From Bacillota bacterium (GTDB taxonomy: Bacteria > Eremiobacterota > SpSt-956 > JAKJGF01), in contig JAKPQU010000047.1 of the NCBI GenBank assembly GCA_029555925.1, positions 1 through 49,137 of the forward strand: DNA of 49,137 nt, written 5' to 3'. Shown here one piece after another: positions 35,838 through 43,802 of the stretch. The position numbers and the translations under genes are program-made. Position 1 is the first letter of the stretch. Every line of letters begins with the position of its first letter. Below the pieces are notes generated by a model, which saw only the letters and a program-made list of their open reading frames with translations, was not told where the DNA came from and did not search any database.

Positions 35838-36569
35838 ATGGGAAAAAATACGTTTGATATTATCTTTTTAAATGCAAGACCCGGCGCAGGGAAAAGTGAA
35901 ATTATTGATTTCTTTAAAAAGACACCCGTTGAGGAAAGGAAGAAGTTATTTCATATAGGAGAGTTTGAAGAGATTGACGATTTCCCTATGCTCTGGACAT
36001 GGTTTGAAGAGGATCATATACTGGAAAAAATACTCGGGAAACCGAGATTACATTCTACAGAAGACGCATATTTCAAATATCCCTATTTATGGCATTTACT
36101 TATTGAAAGAATATGTCTGGAATACAGCAAAAAATTGAGAGATCATGAGAATTATCATGATACATACACAAATATTATAGAATTTTCCAGAGGTTCCGAA
36201 CATGGCGGATATAAAGAAGCCTATGCCCATATAAATGAAGATATGCTCAAAAGAGCAGTTATTCTGTATGTAAATGTGTCTTTTTCAGAATCTCTCAGAA
36301 AAAATCGCAGACGTTTCAATCCTGATAAACCGGACAGCATCCTTGAACATGGACTTCCAGATAGCAAGATAGAAAAACTTTACAAAGAGATTGACTGGGA
36401 AGAATTCAAAGGAAACCATCCTGAGTATATTGAAATCAAAGGTATAAAAGTACCTTATATCATATTTGAAAATGAAGATGATGTAACGACAAACAAGCCT
36501 GATTTACTGGGACAACGCCTCAAGGAAGTTATGCCGAAGCTCTGGGAACTCAAGTCTAAATATCATTAA
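35838..36569 (+). CDS. P-loop NTPase, probable small-molecule or nucleotide kinase
   Basis: ATG 35838 has the SD GGAAGGTGAGAT upstream; GTG 35823 lies within that SD. The 243-residue protein has a Walker A motif ARPGAGKSE (about 13-21) right after a hydrophobic strand, and an Arg-rich stretch (LRKNRRRFNPD) that could be the lid of a kinase of the adenylate/thymidylate-kinase class. I do not recognise the exact family. It lies ahead of a degenerate histidine kinase. Confidence 0.65.
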   Translation: MGKNTFDIIFLNARPGAGKSEIIDFFKKTPVEERKKLFHIGEFEEIDDFPMLWTWFEEDHILEKILGKPRLHSTEDAYFKYPYLWHLLIERICLEYSKKLRDHENYHDTYTNIIEFSRGSEHGGYKEAYAHINEDMLKRAVILYVNVSFSESLRKNRRRFNPDKPDSILEHGLPDSKIEKLYKEIDWEEFKGNHPEYIEIKGIKVPYIIFENEDDVTTNKPDLLGQRLKEVMPKLWELKSKYH

Positions 36570-36584
36570 ACCTGGAGTGTTTAA

Positions 36585-36714
36585 GGTTCAGGGTTATAAG
36601 AGAATCACATCTCTCAGGACTAGAATTTAATTACTGAGGTGAGCATAAATAATACATATATGCTCTCGTGACGCGTCACGATTTAATAATTGTCGTTCCT
36701 TATAACCCTGAACC
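36585..36714. repeat. 16-bp perfect inverted repeat around a truncated MITE-2
   Basis: GGTTCAGGGTTATAAG (36585-36600) and CTTATAACCCTGAACC (36699-36714) are exact complements. Between them lies the left half of a MITE-2 (36631-36682: TTACTGAGGTGAGCATAAA, then TATATGCTCTCGTGACGCG) that lacks the right end. The right arm of the inverted repeat is within the histidine kinase frame. Confidence 0.75.
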
Positions 36715-37549
36715 GATAGAAAGGCCGGTGTTTTTTAATCTGAAAGAAAGAGAATTGCTTGAAAATCTGGCAAAAGAATATGATTATATAATACAGAAAA
36801 ATGAAGAACTCGGCAGAGATTGTAGAATACTTGCGGAAGAGGTCATAATATCTGACAGAATGATAGCTACCGGCAGCATTGCAGGAGGCATAGCAAGAGA
36901 ATTCAATAATATATTGATAGGCCATAAAAAAGTAGTCATGAAAATAGTGGACATGGATCTTCCGGAAGAAATAAAGCAGGAGTTCAGAGATTTCATTACC
37001 TGCTGTGACAGCGGAGAAAAATTGCTCAGAACCCTTATAGGTATAGCAGGAAGTTCGTTATGTGAATTAAAAGATGTCAGGATAAACGAAATTATAGAAG
37101 ATATTCTGATCCTTACAAATTCCATATTTGAACAGGATAAAATAGAAATTGTAAAAAACTATAGTCACATACCTGAATTTTCCGGTAAAGAACAGTATCT
37201 TCGTGAAGCCTTCGTAACACTGCTCCTCAATTCAAGGGATTTGATAAAATCAGCCTACGAAAGGGGAGAAATAACTGTAACAACAAAGTCAGAGGACTCA
37301 CATATAAAGGTGATATTTACCGATACAGGAGAGGGTATAAGCAGGGAGTCTTTAAAAGACATATTCAATCCTCATAACATAATCAGAGGAGCCCTCACAA
37401 AAAAGATATTACCCAGGATGGGCCGGAGTATGTCAGGGATTTATACGATAATAGAAGAACATAAAGGCAGGATAGAAGTGGAAAGCCGACCCGGAGAAGG
37501 AAGTAATTTTACCATATGGCTGCCTGAAAAAAGTAAGAAAGGAATTTGA
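36668..37549 (+). CDS. Degenerate histidine kinase, apparently 5'-truncated
   Basis: The frame can start at GTG 36668, which lies inside heptad/MITE-2 DNA with no SD; the true start is uncertain. The 293 residues contain a dimerisation helix region (about 60-110) and an ATPase domain with DTGEGIS and a C-terminal EVESRPGEGSNFTIWLP. In the H-box the usual GGIAHEFNN reads GGIAREFNN: the phosphoacceptor histidine is replaced by Arg (position 77). No sensor domain remains. It is probably an inactive kinase or a decaying gene, although the frame is intact. The next gene starts 4 bp after the stop codon. Confidence 0.7.
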   Translation: MTRHDLIIVVPYNPEPIERPVFFNLKERELLENLAKEYDYIIQKNEELGRDCRILAEEVIISDRMIATGSIAGGIAREFNNILIGHKKVVMKIVDMDLPEEIKQEFRDFITCCDSGEKLLRTLIGIAGSSLCELKDVRINEIIEDILILTNSIFEQDKIEIVKNYSHIPEFSGKEQYLREAFVTLLLNSRDLIKSAYERGEITVTTKSEDSHIKVIFTDTGEGISRESLKDIFNPHNIIRGALTKKILPRMGRSMSGIYTIIEEHKGRIEVESRPGEGSNFTIWLPEKSKKGI

Positions 37550-37553
37550 TTTT

Positions 37554-37778
37554 ATGGGAGAAAAGAACCCTGTAATTATTGACGGAAAAATCAGTGCTGA
37601 ATTGAAAAATGTCATAGAAATGTTTTCCAGGACTGCTTCCGATATAACATCCAACATAGAGGAAGCCATAAAGGTTGCCAGTTCTGAAGAAGAACTTGTA
37701 AAAATTCTGAAAGAAACCCTGAAGAATACAAAAGAAAATCTGAACAATCTTATGGAAAAACTTGAACAGGATAAATAG
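37554..37778 (+). CDS. Small helical hypothetical protein
   Basis: The 74-residue product is almost entirely amphipathic helix (KNVIEMFSRTASDI, EEELVKILKETLKN, NLNNLMEKLEQ). It follows the degenerate kinase by 4 bp and is probably co-translated. The SD AAAGGAATTTGATTTT is weak. I do not recognise it. The stop codon is followed by stop-oriented heptads. Confidence 0.55.
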   Translation: MGEKNPVIIDGKISAELKNVIEMFSRTASDITSNIEEAIKVASSEEELVKILKETLKNTKENLNNLMEKLEQDK

Positions 37779-37785
37779 TAATTAG

Positions 37786-37815
37786 TGACACGTAACGCGT
37801 GATGCGTGACAGGAG
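37786..37815 (+). repeat. Heptad array ending in AGGAGG
   Basis: Units GTGACAC, GTAACGC, GTGATGC and GTGACAG run into GAGG, forming a second SD-like motif 38 bp ahead of the guanylyltransferase start. Confidence 0.8.
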
Positions 37816-37852
37816 GTTTATTAATACTCCTGTTCAGGGAGGATATTTGAAC

Positions 37853-38914
37853 ATGTTTGCCGTAATTATGGCCGGTGGTGTGGGGAAGCGTTTCTGGCCC
37901 TACAGCAGAAATTCTCTTCCGAAGCAATTTCTGAGCATTATCGGAGAAGACACGATGCTGACCCAGACATTGAAGAGACTCGACGGTTTCATCGCACCGG
38001 AAAACAGAATAATCGTAATAAATGAAGAACATAAAGATCTGGTAGCATCAGATAGTAAATCTTTACTATTGAAGGAACCTTTCGGAAAAAACACTGCACC
38101 ATGTATAGGACTTGCATCCATATATATCAAAGACAACAACTCCCCTGTGGCAGTAATACCTGCAGACCATTTTATACCTGACAGAGAAGCTTTTCAAAAA
38201 GCCATTAAAGAAGCTATGAAGATAGCAGAAAAAGGCTATATAGTTACTATAGGTATAAAGCCTACAGGGCCTGAAACAGGGTACGGTTACATCCTCAGAG
38301 GTGAGTCTCTGGAAGACCGGGCATATATGGTAAAAAGATTTGTAGAAAAACCTGATATAAATAAAGCAATGGAATACCTGGTTAGCGGAGAATATTTCTG
38401 GAATTCCGGCATATTTGTATTTACTCCTCATGTTATGTTAGAGGAGATATCAATACTGCTGCCGGATCTTTACGAAAAACTTCAGATTATAAAAGAATCT
38501 ATCGGTAAGAAAGAACATAACAATGTATTAAGAGATGTTTACAGCACAATAACTTCTGTTTCCATAGACTACGGCATTATGGAAAAAACAAAAAGACCTG
38601 TAGCTGTAATACCTGCCTCTTTCGAATGGAGTGATGTAGGAAGCTGGAAATCCCTCTTTGATCTTCAGTTAAATACATCGGAGGGAAACGGACAGGAACA
38701 GGGCAATATAATAGAAGGCCCGTGTGTCTCCATCGATACAAAACATTGCTTTATATGTAATAAAACAGATAAACTTGTAGCAACTATAGGACTGGAAGAT
38801 TTATTCCTTGTAAATACGGACGATGCCGTACTTGCAGGACATATGAAAGATTCCCAGAAGGTTCAGGATATTATAGAAATTTTAAAGAAAAAAGGACTTA
38901 ATAAATACTTATAA
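37853..38914 (+). CDS. Mannose-1-phosphate guanylyltransferase
   Basis: ATG 37853 has AGGGAGG 9-10 bases upstream and gives the standard start MFAVIMAGGVGKRFWPYSR; the earlier frame at 37799 is repeat. The 353-residue protein has the nucleotidyltransferase P-loop, PKQFL (about 24), EPFGKNTAPCIGLA (about 74), IPADHFI (about 100), FVEKP (about 162), WNSGIFVF (about 183) and EWSDVGSW (about 260). It makes GDP-mannose from mannose-1-phosphate and GTP. It lacks the isomerase domain of bifunctional ManC/AlgA. It links with the phosphomannomutase at 24458. Confidence 0.93.
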   Translation: MFAVIMAGGVGKRFWPYSRNSLPKQFLSIIGEDTMLTQTLKRLDGFIAPENRIIVINEEHKDLVASDSKSLLLKEPFGKNTAPCIGLASIYIKDNNSPVAVIPADHFIPDREAFQKAIKEAMKIAEKGYIVTIGIKPTGPETGYGYILRGESLEDRAYMVKRFVEKPDINKAMEYLVSGEYFWNSGIFVFTPHVMLEEISILLPDLYEKLQIIKESIGKKEHNNVLRDVYSTITSVSIDYGIMEKTKRPVAVIPASFEWSDVGSWKSLFDLQLNTSEGNGQEQGNIIEGPCVSIDTKHCFICNKTDKLVATIGLEDLFLVNTDDAVLAGHMKDSQKVQDIIEILKKKGLNKYL

Positions 38915-38990
38915 CAGTGAGCAGTGATCAGTGACCGGTGACCAGTGAAAATTGACTCTGATAACTGATAACTGCTCACTGATCACTGAT
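38915..38990. repeat. Opposed GTGATCA/GGTGACC heptad arrays before the ABC genes
   Basis: Stop-oriented units (GTGAGCA, GTGATCA, GTGACCG, GTGACCA) follow the guanylyltransferase. Inverted units (TGATAAC, TGCTCAC, TGATCAC) then run directly into the start codon of the ABC ATPase, leaving no SD. Confidence 0.82.
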
Positions 38991-39998
38991 ATGAGTACTA
39001 TAGTAAACGTAAAAAACCTCTCTAAAACCTTTAAAGTAAAGATACAGAAGTCCGGCTTAAAAGGCACCTTTAAATCCCTCTTAAAGCCTGAATTTAATAT
39101 TTCTCAGGCAGTTAAAGGAATAAGTTTCCAGATAGAAAAAGGGGAAAGACTTGCCTTTATCGGCCCCAACGGTGCAGGGAAATCGACTACCATAAAAGTA
39201 CTCACAGGCATTCTCCATCCTGACGGAGGAGAAGTAAATGTTCTGGGCCATATCCCCTGGAAAGACAGACAGAAACTTTCCTTTAAAACAGGAGCGGTAT
39301 TCGGCCAGAAACCGCAGTTATGGTACCACCTTCCTCCGGGAGATACGTTTGAATTATTCGGGAAAATCTATGAAATGGACGGTCATGTATATAAAAAAAG
39401 AGTGGCCGAACTCGTAGATTTATTTGAAATAACCCCCTTTATAAATACCCCTGTAAGACAGCTGTCACTGGGCCAGAGAATGAGATGTGAAATGGTTGCC
39501 GCACTGCTTCACAATCCTGAAGTCATATTCCTGGATGAACCTACGATAGGTCTTGATGTGGTATCAAAAAAAAGCTTTCGCGAACTCATCAGGGAAATGA
39601 GTGAAAGAGAACATGTAACAATACTGCTTACCTCTCATGATGTGGGAGATATAGAAAAGCTCTGTAAAAGGGTCATAATAATAAACGAGGGAACCCTTGT
39701 ATATGAGGGGCAGGTTTCGACACTGAAAAGAACATCCATGAACAGAAAAATTGTGGGAGTTCGTTTCGGTGACATACCTCCCGAAGAACTTCCACTGGAA
39801 GGATGCAAAATAGTTAAAAGAGGTAAATATGGTCTGAAACTGGAAACGGACAATAAAATCTGCCCTATAAGGAAATTAATGGATTATTTAATAGGCAATT
39901 TTGAAATTGAAGATATAAATGTGGCAGATCCGCCTCTGGAAGAAATAATAGGAGCTATTTATAACGAGGGTGTAACGGCCGTGACGCGTGATGCGTAA
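38991..39998 (+). CDS. ABC-2-type transporter ATP-binding subunit
   Basis: The protein from ATG 38991 (335 residues) has Walker A GPNGAGKSTT, signature LSLGQRMRCE, Walker B VIFLDEPTIGLD and the H-loop SHDV. The N-terminal part (FKSLLKPE before the core) matches the subclass of ABC-2 exporters with two dissimilar permeases, which follow. Substrate unknown. The start codon is placed where homologues begin; the repeat immediately upstream offers no SD. The last residues (VTRDA) and the stop codon are encoded by GTGACGC/GTGATGC heptads. Confidence 0.9.
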   Translation: MSTIVNVKNLSKTFKVKIQKSGLKGTFKSLLKPEFNISQAVKGISFQIEKGERLAFIGPNGAGKSTTIKVLTGILHPDGGEVNVLGHIPWKDRQKLSFKTGAVFGQKPQLWYHLPPGDTFELFGKIYEMDGHVYKKRVAELVDLFEITPFINTPVRQLSLGQRMRCEMVAALLHNPEVIFLDEPTIGLDVVSKKSFRELIREMSEREHVTILLTSHDVGDIEKLCKRVIIINEGTLVYEGQVSTLKRTSMNRKIVGVRFGDIPPEELPLEGCKIVKRGKYGLKLETDNKICPIRKLMDYLIGNFEIEDINVADPPLEEIIGAIYNEGVTAVTRDA

Positions 39999-40033
39999 TA
40001 CGTGATGCGGATTTGTTTAAAGGCGTATAAAAT

Positions 40034-40831
40034 ATGTGGAAGAATCTTTCTAAATATACAAAAATCTTTACGGTAACCGTATCAAACAGTTTTACATATC
40101 TCCTGGAACGGGTGTTGAAAACATTATTCCTTATCATGATACTCTATATATTCACCAGATTATGGAAATCAGCCTATGAACACAGCGGCGGCATCATAGA
40201 AGGCTTTACAGTCAGAGACATGATCTGGTATCTCATGTTTACGGAATCCCTGGTTACTTCAAGAGGAAGACCGGAAGAAAAAATAGATCAGGAAGTAAAA
40301 TCAGGAAACATTGCCTACATGTTAAATAAACCTTACAATTACCTGATGTTTCAGCTATCTCTATGGACGGGAGAGTTTCTGCCGCAACTCATACTGAACC
40401 TTCTCGCAGGATCTGTCATGGTTTATCTTATGGTAGGTCCCATAAAATTTAATGTCCTTACATTCCTGCCTGTGATTATTACCGTGATATTTGCAACTAT
40501 TATGGAATTCTTCATAAGAATGTCTATAGGTTTTTCCGCTTTCTGGCTGGAAGACACCAATATGGCATCTTTTATATATCATAAAATAATCTTCGTTTTC
40601 GGAGGCATGCTTATACCTCTGGATTTCTTTCCTCCCCTGTTCAAAACCATAGCGTCATGCCTTCCTTTCGGTTTTATGGTATATGAACCGGCAAAGCTCT
40701 TTATCAGATTTGACTGGATGAATTTCCTCTATGTAATAAAAATGCAGTGTCTATGGGCTATAATAACAGGTTTCATATGTTATTTTATATATTCTATGGG
40801 ATTAAAAAGGTTAAATATTAACGGAGGATAA
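40034..40831 (+). CDS. ABC-2-type permease, first subunit
   Basis: The 265-residue membrane protein has about six hydrophobic segments (around 25-40, 65-75, 110-135, 145-165, 180-205, 240-258). The cytoplasmic stretch RPEEKIDQEVKSGNIAYMLNKP is typical of this permease family (partner of the ATPase at 38991). The spacing to the ATPase is 35 bp and is filled with heptads. The SD AAAGGCG is moderate. Confidence 0.87.
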   Translation: MWKNLSKYTKIFTVTVSNSFTYLLERVLKTLFLIMILYIFTRLWKSAYEHSGGIIEGFTVRDMIWYLMFTESLVTSRGRPEEKIDQEVKSGNIAYMLNKPYNYLMFQLSLWTGEFLPQLILNLLAGSVMVYLMVGPIKFNVLTFLPVIITVIFATIMEFFIRMSIGFSAFWLEDTNMASFIYHKIIFVFGGMLIPLDFFPPLFKTIASCLPFGFMVYEPAKLFIRFDWMNFLYVIKMQCLWAIITGFICYFIYSMGLKRLNINGG

Positions 40832-40871
40832 TTTTGAGCGTTATGAGTAATGAGTGAATGGGAATAATTCC

Positions 40872-40900
40872 CGTCACGCGTTACGCGTTACGCGTCACGA
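40872..40900 (-). repeat. Heptad array in open orientation before the second permease
   Basis: Units GTCACGC, GTTACGC, GTTACGC, GTCACGA run up to the ATG at 40905. They translate without stop in the plus direction (ALRVTRH-like), so the frame appears to extend to 40854. Confidence 0.85.
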
Positions 40901-40904
40901 ACAT

Positions 40905-41690
40905 ATGTTAAAACAAATAGATTTTATCTATACATGTTTCAAACTTAACTTCAAAACTGCCATGGAATACCGTCTGAGTTTCCTGGGACAGATGGGTGCA
41001 ATGATAATAAACGATCTGTTCTGGATCCTCTTCTGGTATATATTCTTCGGAAAAATTTCCGTCGTAAGAGGATGGGAATTTAAAGATGTCCTTTTATTAT
41101 TTGCCATGTCAGCCTTTGCATTCGGCGTAAGTTCCGGTATCTTTGCAAACAGAAGAGAAATTGCCAGGCTTATAGAAGAAGGAGGTCTGGACTTTTATCT
41201 TACACTCCCCAAAGATCCCCTGCTGCATATTCTGCTCGGCAGGATATCCATAAGTTCCCTGGGAGACCTGGTCTTTGGTCTGGCACTGGTAATAGCGGTA
41301 AAGGGCCCTGATCCTTTATTTTTACTCCGTTTTACAGGAGCAGGTATACTGGCAGGTATTATACTCACAGCCTTCAGCGTAACAGTTCACAGTTTTACTT
41401 TTTTTACAGGCAGAGGCTCGGGATTTGCCACTTTTATGATAGAAACAATACTCTGTTTTTCAATGTATCCTTTAAAAATTTTTGAAGGTTTTGCAAAAAT
41501 ACTCCTGTTTACAGTAATCCCTGCCGCCTTTATTTCTACCATACCTGTCAGTCTGGTAAAGGATTTTACATGGGAAAATTTTTTGATTATGACAGGAGTT
41601 ACCATAATATCTGTAGTAATTTCAAGGGTGGTATTTTTTTGCGGACTGAAAAGATATACAAGCGGGAATTTAATAAGTGCAAGACTTTAG
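40905..41690 (+). CDS. ABC-2-type permease, second subunit
   Basis: The protein from ATG 40905 has 261 residues and about six membrane segments. The region around NRREIARLIEEGGLDFYLTLP matches the second permease of this exporter class. It completes an ATPase-permease-permease set. There is no SD; the heptad array comes within 4 bases of the start, and coupling to the preceding gene is likely. The stop TAG is followed by a GTGATGC-type array. Confidence 0.85.
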   Translation: MLKQIDFIYTCFKLNFKTAMEYRLSFLGQMGAMIINDLFWILFWYIFFGKISVVRGWEFKDVLLLFAMSAFAFGVSSGIFANRREIARLIEEGGLDFYLTLPKDPLLHILLGRISISSLGDLVFGLALVIAVKGPDPLFLLRFTGAGILAGIILTAFSVTVHSFTFFTGRGSGFATFMIETILCFSMYPLKIFEGFAKILLFTVIPAAFISTIPVSLVKDFTWENFLIMTGVTIISVVISRVVFFCGLKRYTSGNLISARL

Positions 41691-42800
41691 GGTCGTGATG
41701 CGGGATGCGGGAGGTCAGGTACCGCAAACATAGTATGTATAATAAAGAAAAGAGGCTACAGGGTTGATACCGTATCAAACGGTAAAGAAGTTCTGGAAAA
41801 CATGCTGAAAATACCGTATGATCTTATATTTATGGATATTGTCATGCCTGAAATGGACGGACTAGAAGCGGTTATGGCAATAAGAGAGAAAGAAATTTCC
41901 ACAAAAAACCATATACCTGTTATTGCCATGACTGCCTATTCGGAAAAATCAGACAGAATTGAATGTATTTCTGCCGGTATGGATTATTATATATTAAAAC
42001 CTTTTGAAGCGGAATATGTTATAAATACGGTAGAAGGCATATTAAGAGAGAAAAAATCCTTTATTCCGTCACTGAATATCATAGTGGCAGAAGATAACCT
42101 TACAAATCAGGAAGTAGCTGCTGCTATTTTCAGGAAACTCGGATGCACCATAGATATTGTGAATAACGGAAGAGAACTCATGGAAGCACTCGATAAGAAA
42201 CGTTATGACATAATCTTTACAGATATACAGATGCCTGAAATGGACGGTTTTGAAGCAACGTCATTAATAAGAAAAAAAAGCATTCCAATACCTGTCATAG
42301 CAATGACTGCCCATGCCCTGCAGGAAGATCGTATAAGGTGCATGGAGAGAGGTATGAATGATTATGTGGCAAAACCTTTTGACTCGAAGGATATAGAAGA
42401 TGTAATAAGGAGAGTATTTAAAGGAGATTTGTCTGTAAAAGAAAAAGCAATCAAAGAGACTGGAGAAAAAATTTTCGATAAAAAAACCTTTCTGGAACGG
42501 TTTGATAATAAAAAAGACATAGCAGAAAAAATCCTTTCCCTTGCACTGGAAGATATCACATCTATTATAGAAAAATTAAGGGATTCCATAAAAGTGAGAG
42601 ATTTAAAAAAGAGCAGTCGTTATGCTCATTCCCTGAAAGGAGTAACGGCAAATATAACTGCAGAGAAAATGAGACGGATTGCCATAGAACTGGAACACGC
42701 TCTGGAAGAGGGTAATTATGGACATGCTGAAGATATATCGGCACAAATGGAAAAAGCATTCCTTGAGGTATGTGAAGTGACAGGCAGTAGCAGAATATGA
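41691..42800 (+). pseudogene. Response regulator (REC-REC-Hpt), missing its first 20-30 codons
   Basis: The frame is open from the stop codon of the preceding permease, but the first ATG is at 41802. In-frame upstream codons (IIKKRGYRVDTVSNGKEVLE) are clearly the helix-1/strand-2 part of a receiver, so the receiver's acidic-pocket start has been lost at the heptad border (GTGATGC GGGATGC GGGAGGT). From ATG 41802, REC1 keeps D12 and K66, REC2 is complete (E97, D98, D141, K191) and an Hpt domain with H276 (AHSLKG) ends the protein. REC2-Hpt might still work as a phosphorelay partner for the hybrid kinase at 20631. No SD precedes the ATG. Confidence 0.72.
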
Positions 42801-42862
42801 AAAAAATTCCTGTCTTGGAAGATACAAAATCTCTCAGGAAAAAATTATTACAAAACTGAATT

Positions 42863-43573
42863 TCATCCCAATCTGAGCCATTTGCAGAGAATCCATTCTT
42901 TAATCACCATCGTAATAGCCCCTGTAAATGTAGGACCAAAGGTAACACCATCGTCACAGACCCTCATAAGCCCTTTTTCTACCTGATAGGACACGATGTT
43001 TCTTACTTCTTCATTGGCTTCATGGGCATATTGTCTTACATCGGCATCTACAGCCATGGCGGAACCTTTTAACTTTTCAACTGCCATAAGATGATCGTGA
43101 AACAGTTCCTCTGTGTTTTTTATCTTCACCTTTCTCATGATGATATCCGGAGGATAGATAAAAGGGGATGAACCGGCAGAATTATATGTAACTATATGAG
43201 AACCGTCTACAAATTTACTGGAAAGTTCTATATGACTGCTTTTAATTTCACCATGAATGGCATACATAACGGAAGCTTTCACTTTTCTTTCAGGATTATA
43301 GAAAAATCCCGTATAAGTGATTGCATCGGGGCTGTTAGTAACACCTTTATGTTTGTAGTAAGATATATGAGAAAATCCCAGAGAAATAAGTTCTTTACCG
43401 GACATAGAAAAGAAATCCTTTCCTGAATGAGGAAGATCTTTTTCTTCACATGTAATGATTTCATGCCTGTTATTTAATCTCAGGGTAAAATATACAATAG
43501 GGATACCGAGTATTAACGGCAAGAATAAGATTATAAATACTAATATCGATAAGATGATAAGAAACAATATCAT
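42863..43573 (-). CDS. Membrane-anchored hypothetical protein
   Basis: The 236-residue protein begins with a 25-30 residue hydrophobic segment (MILFLIILSILVFIILF), an N-terminal anchor or uncleaved signal. The rest is a soluble alpha/beta domain with the stretch LGFSHISYYKHKG and a C-terminal MVIKEWILCKWLRLG. I do not recognise the family. The SD AAAGGAGAT precedes the ATG. It converges on the response regulator fragment. Confidence 0.65.
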   Translation of the reverse strand: MILFLIILSILVFIILFLPLILGIPIVYFTLRLNNRHEIITCEEKDLPHSGKDFFSMSGKELISLGFSHISYYKHKGVTNSPDAITYTGFFYNPERKVKASVMYAIHGEIKSSHIELSSKFVDGSHIVTYNSAGSSPFIYPPDIIMRKVKIKNTEELFHDHLMAVEKLKGSAMAVDADVRQYAHEANEEVRNIVSYQVEKGLMRVCDDGVTFGPTFTGAITMVIKEWILCKWLRLG

Positions 43574-43650
43574 AAAACAATCTCCTTTCGTGACTCGTGA
43601 CCGTTTAATGCTTACACATTACACATTACGACATTATTATAGTTACGTTC

Positions 43651-43753
43651 ATAACAAAAGCATAAATAATACATATATGCTCTCGTGACGCGTAACGCGT
43701 AACGCGTGACGGGAAGAAAAGGTTTATCAAATGCTTATTAGTCAGATCAGTAA
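43651..43753 (+). mobile_element. MITE-2 copy with long heptad core
   Basis: AAGCATAAATAATACATATA at the left and ATGCTTATTAGTCAGATCAG at the right match the family; the outer few bases at the left have diverged. The core carries four heptads (GTGACGC, GTAACGC, GTAACGC, GTGACGG). Confidence 0.72.
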
Positions 43754-43802
43754 TGAGTGAATAGTGAGCGAAATGTACACCTCCACTCACCGCTCACAAT
43801 AT

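Noticed and set aside
40854..40904. N-terminal extension of the second ABC permease
   Set aside because: It encodes the same heptad-derived peptide (RHALRVTRHEH); the homologous start is at 40905.
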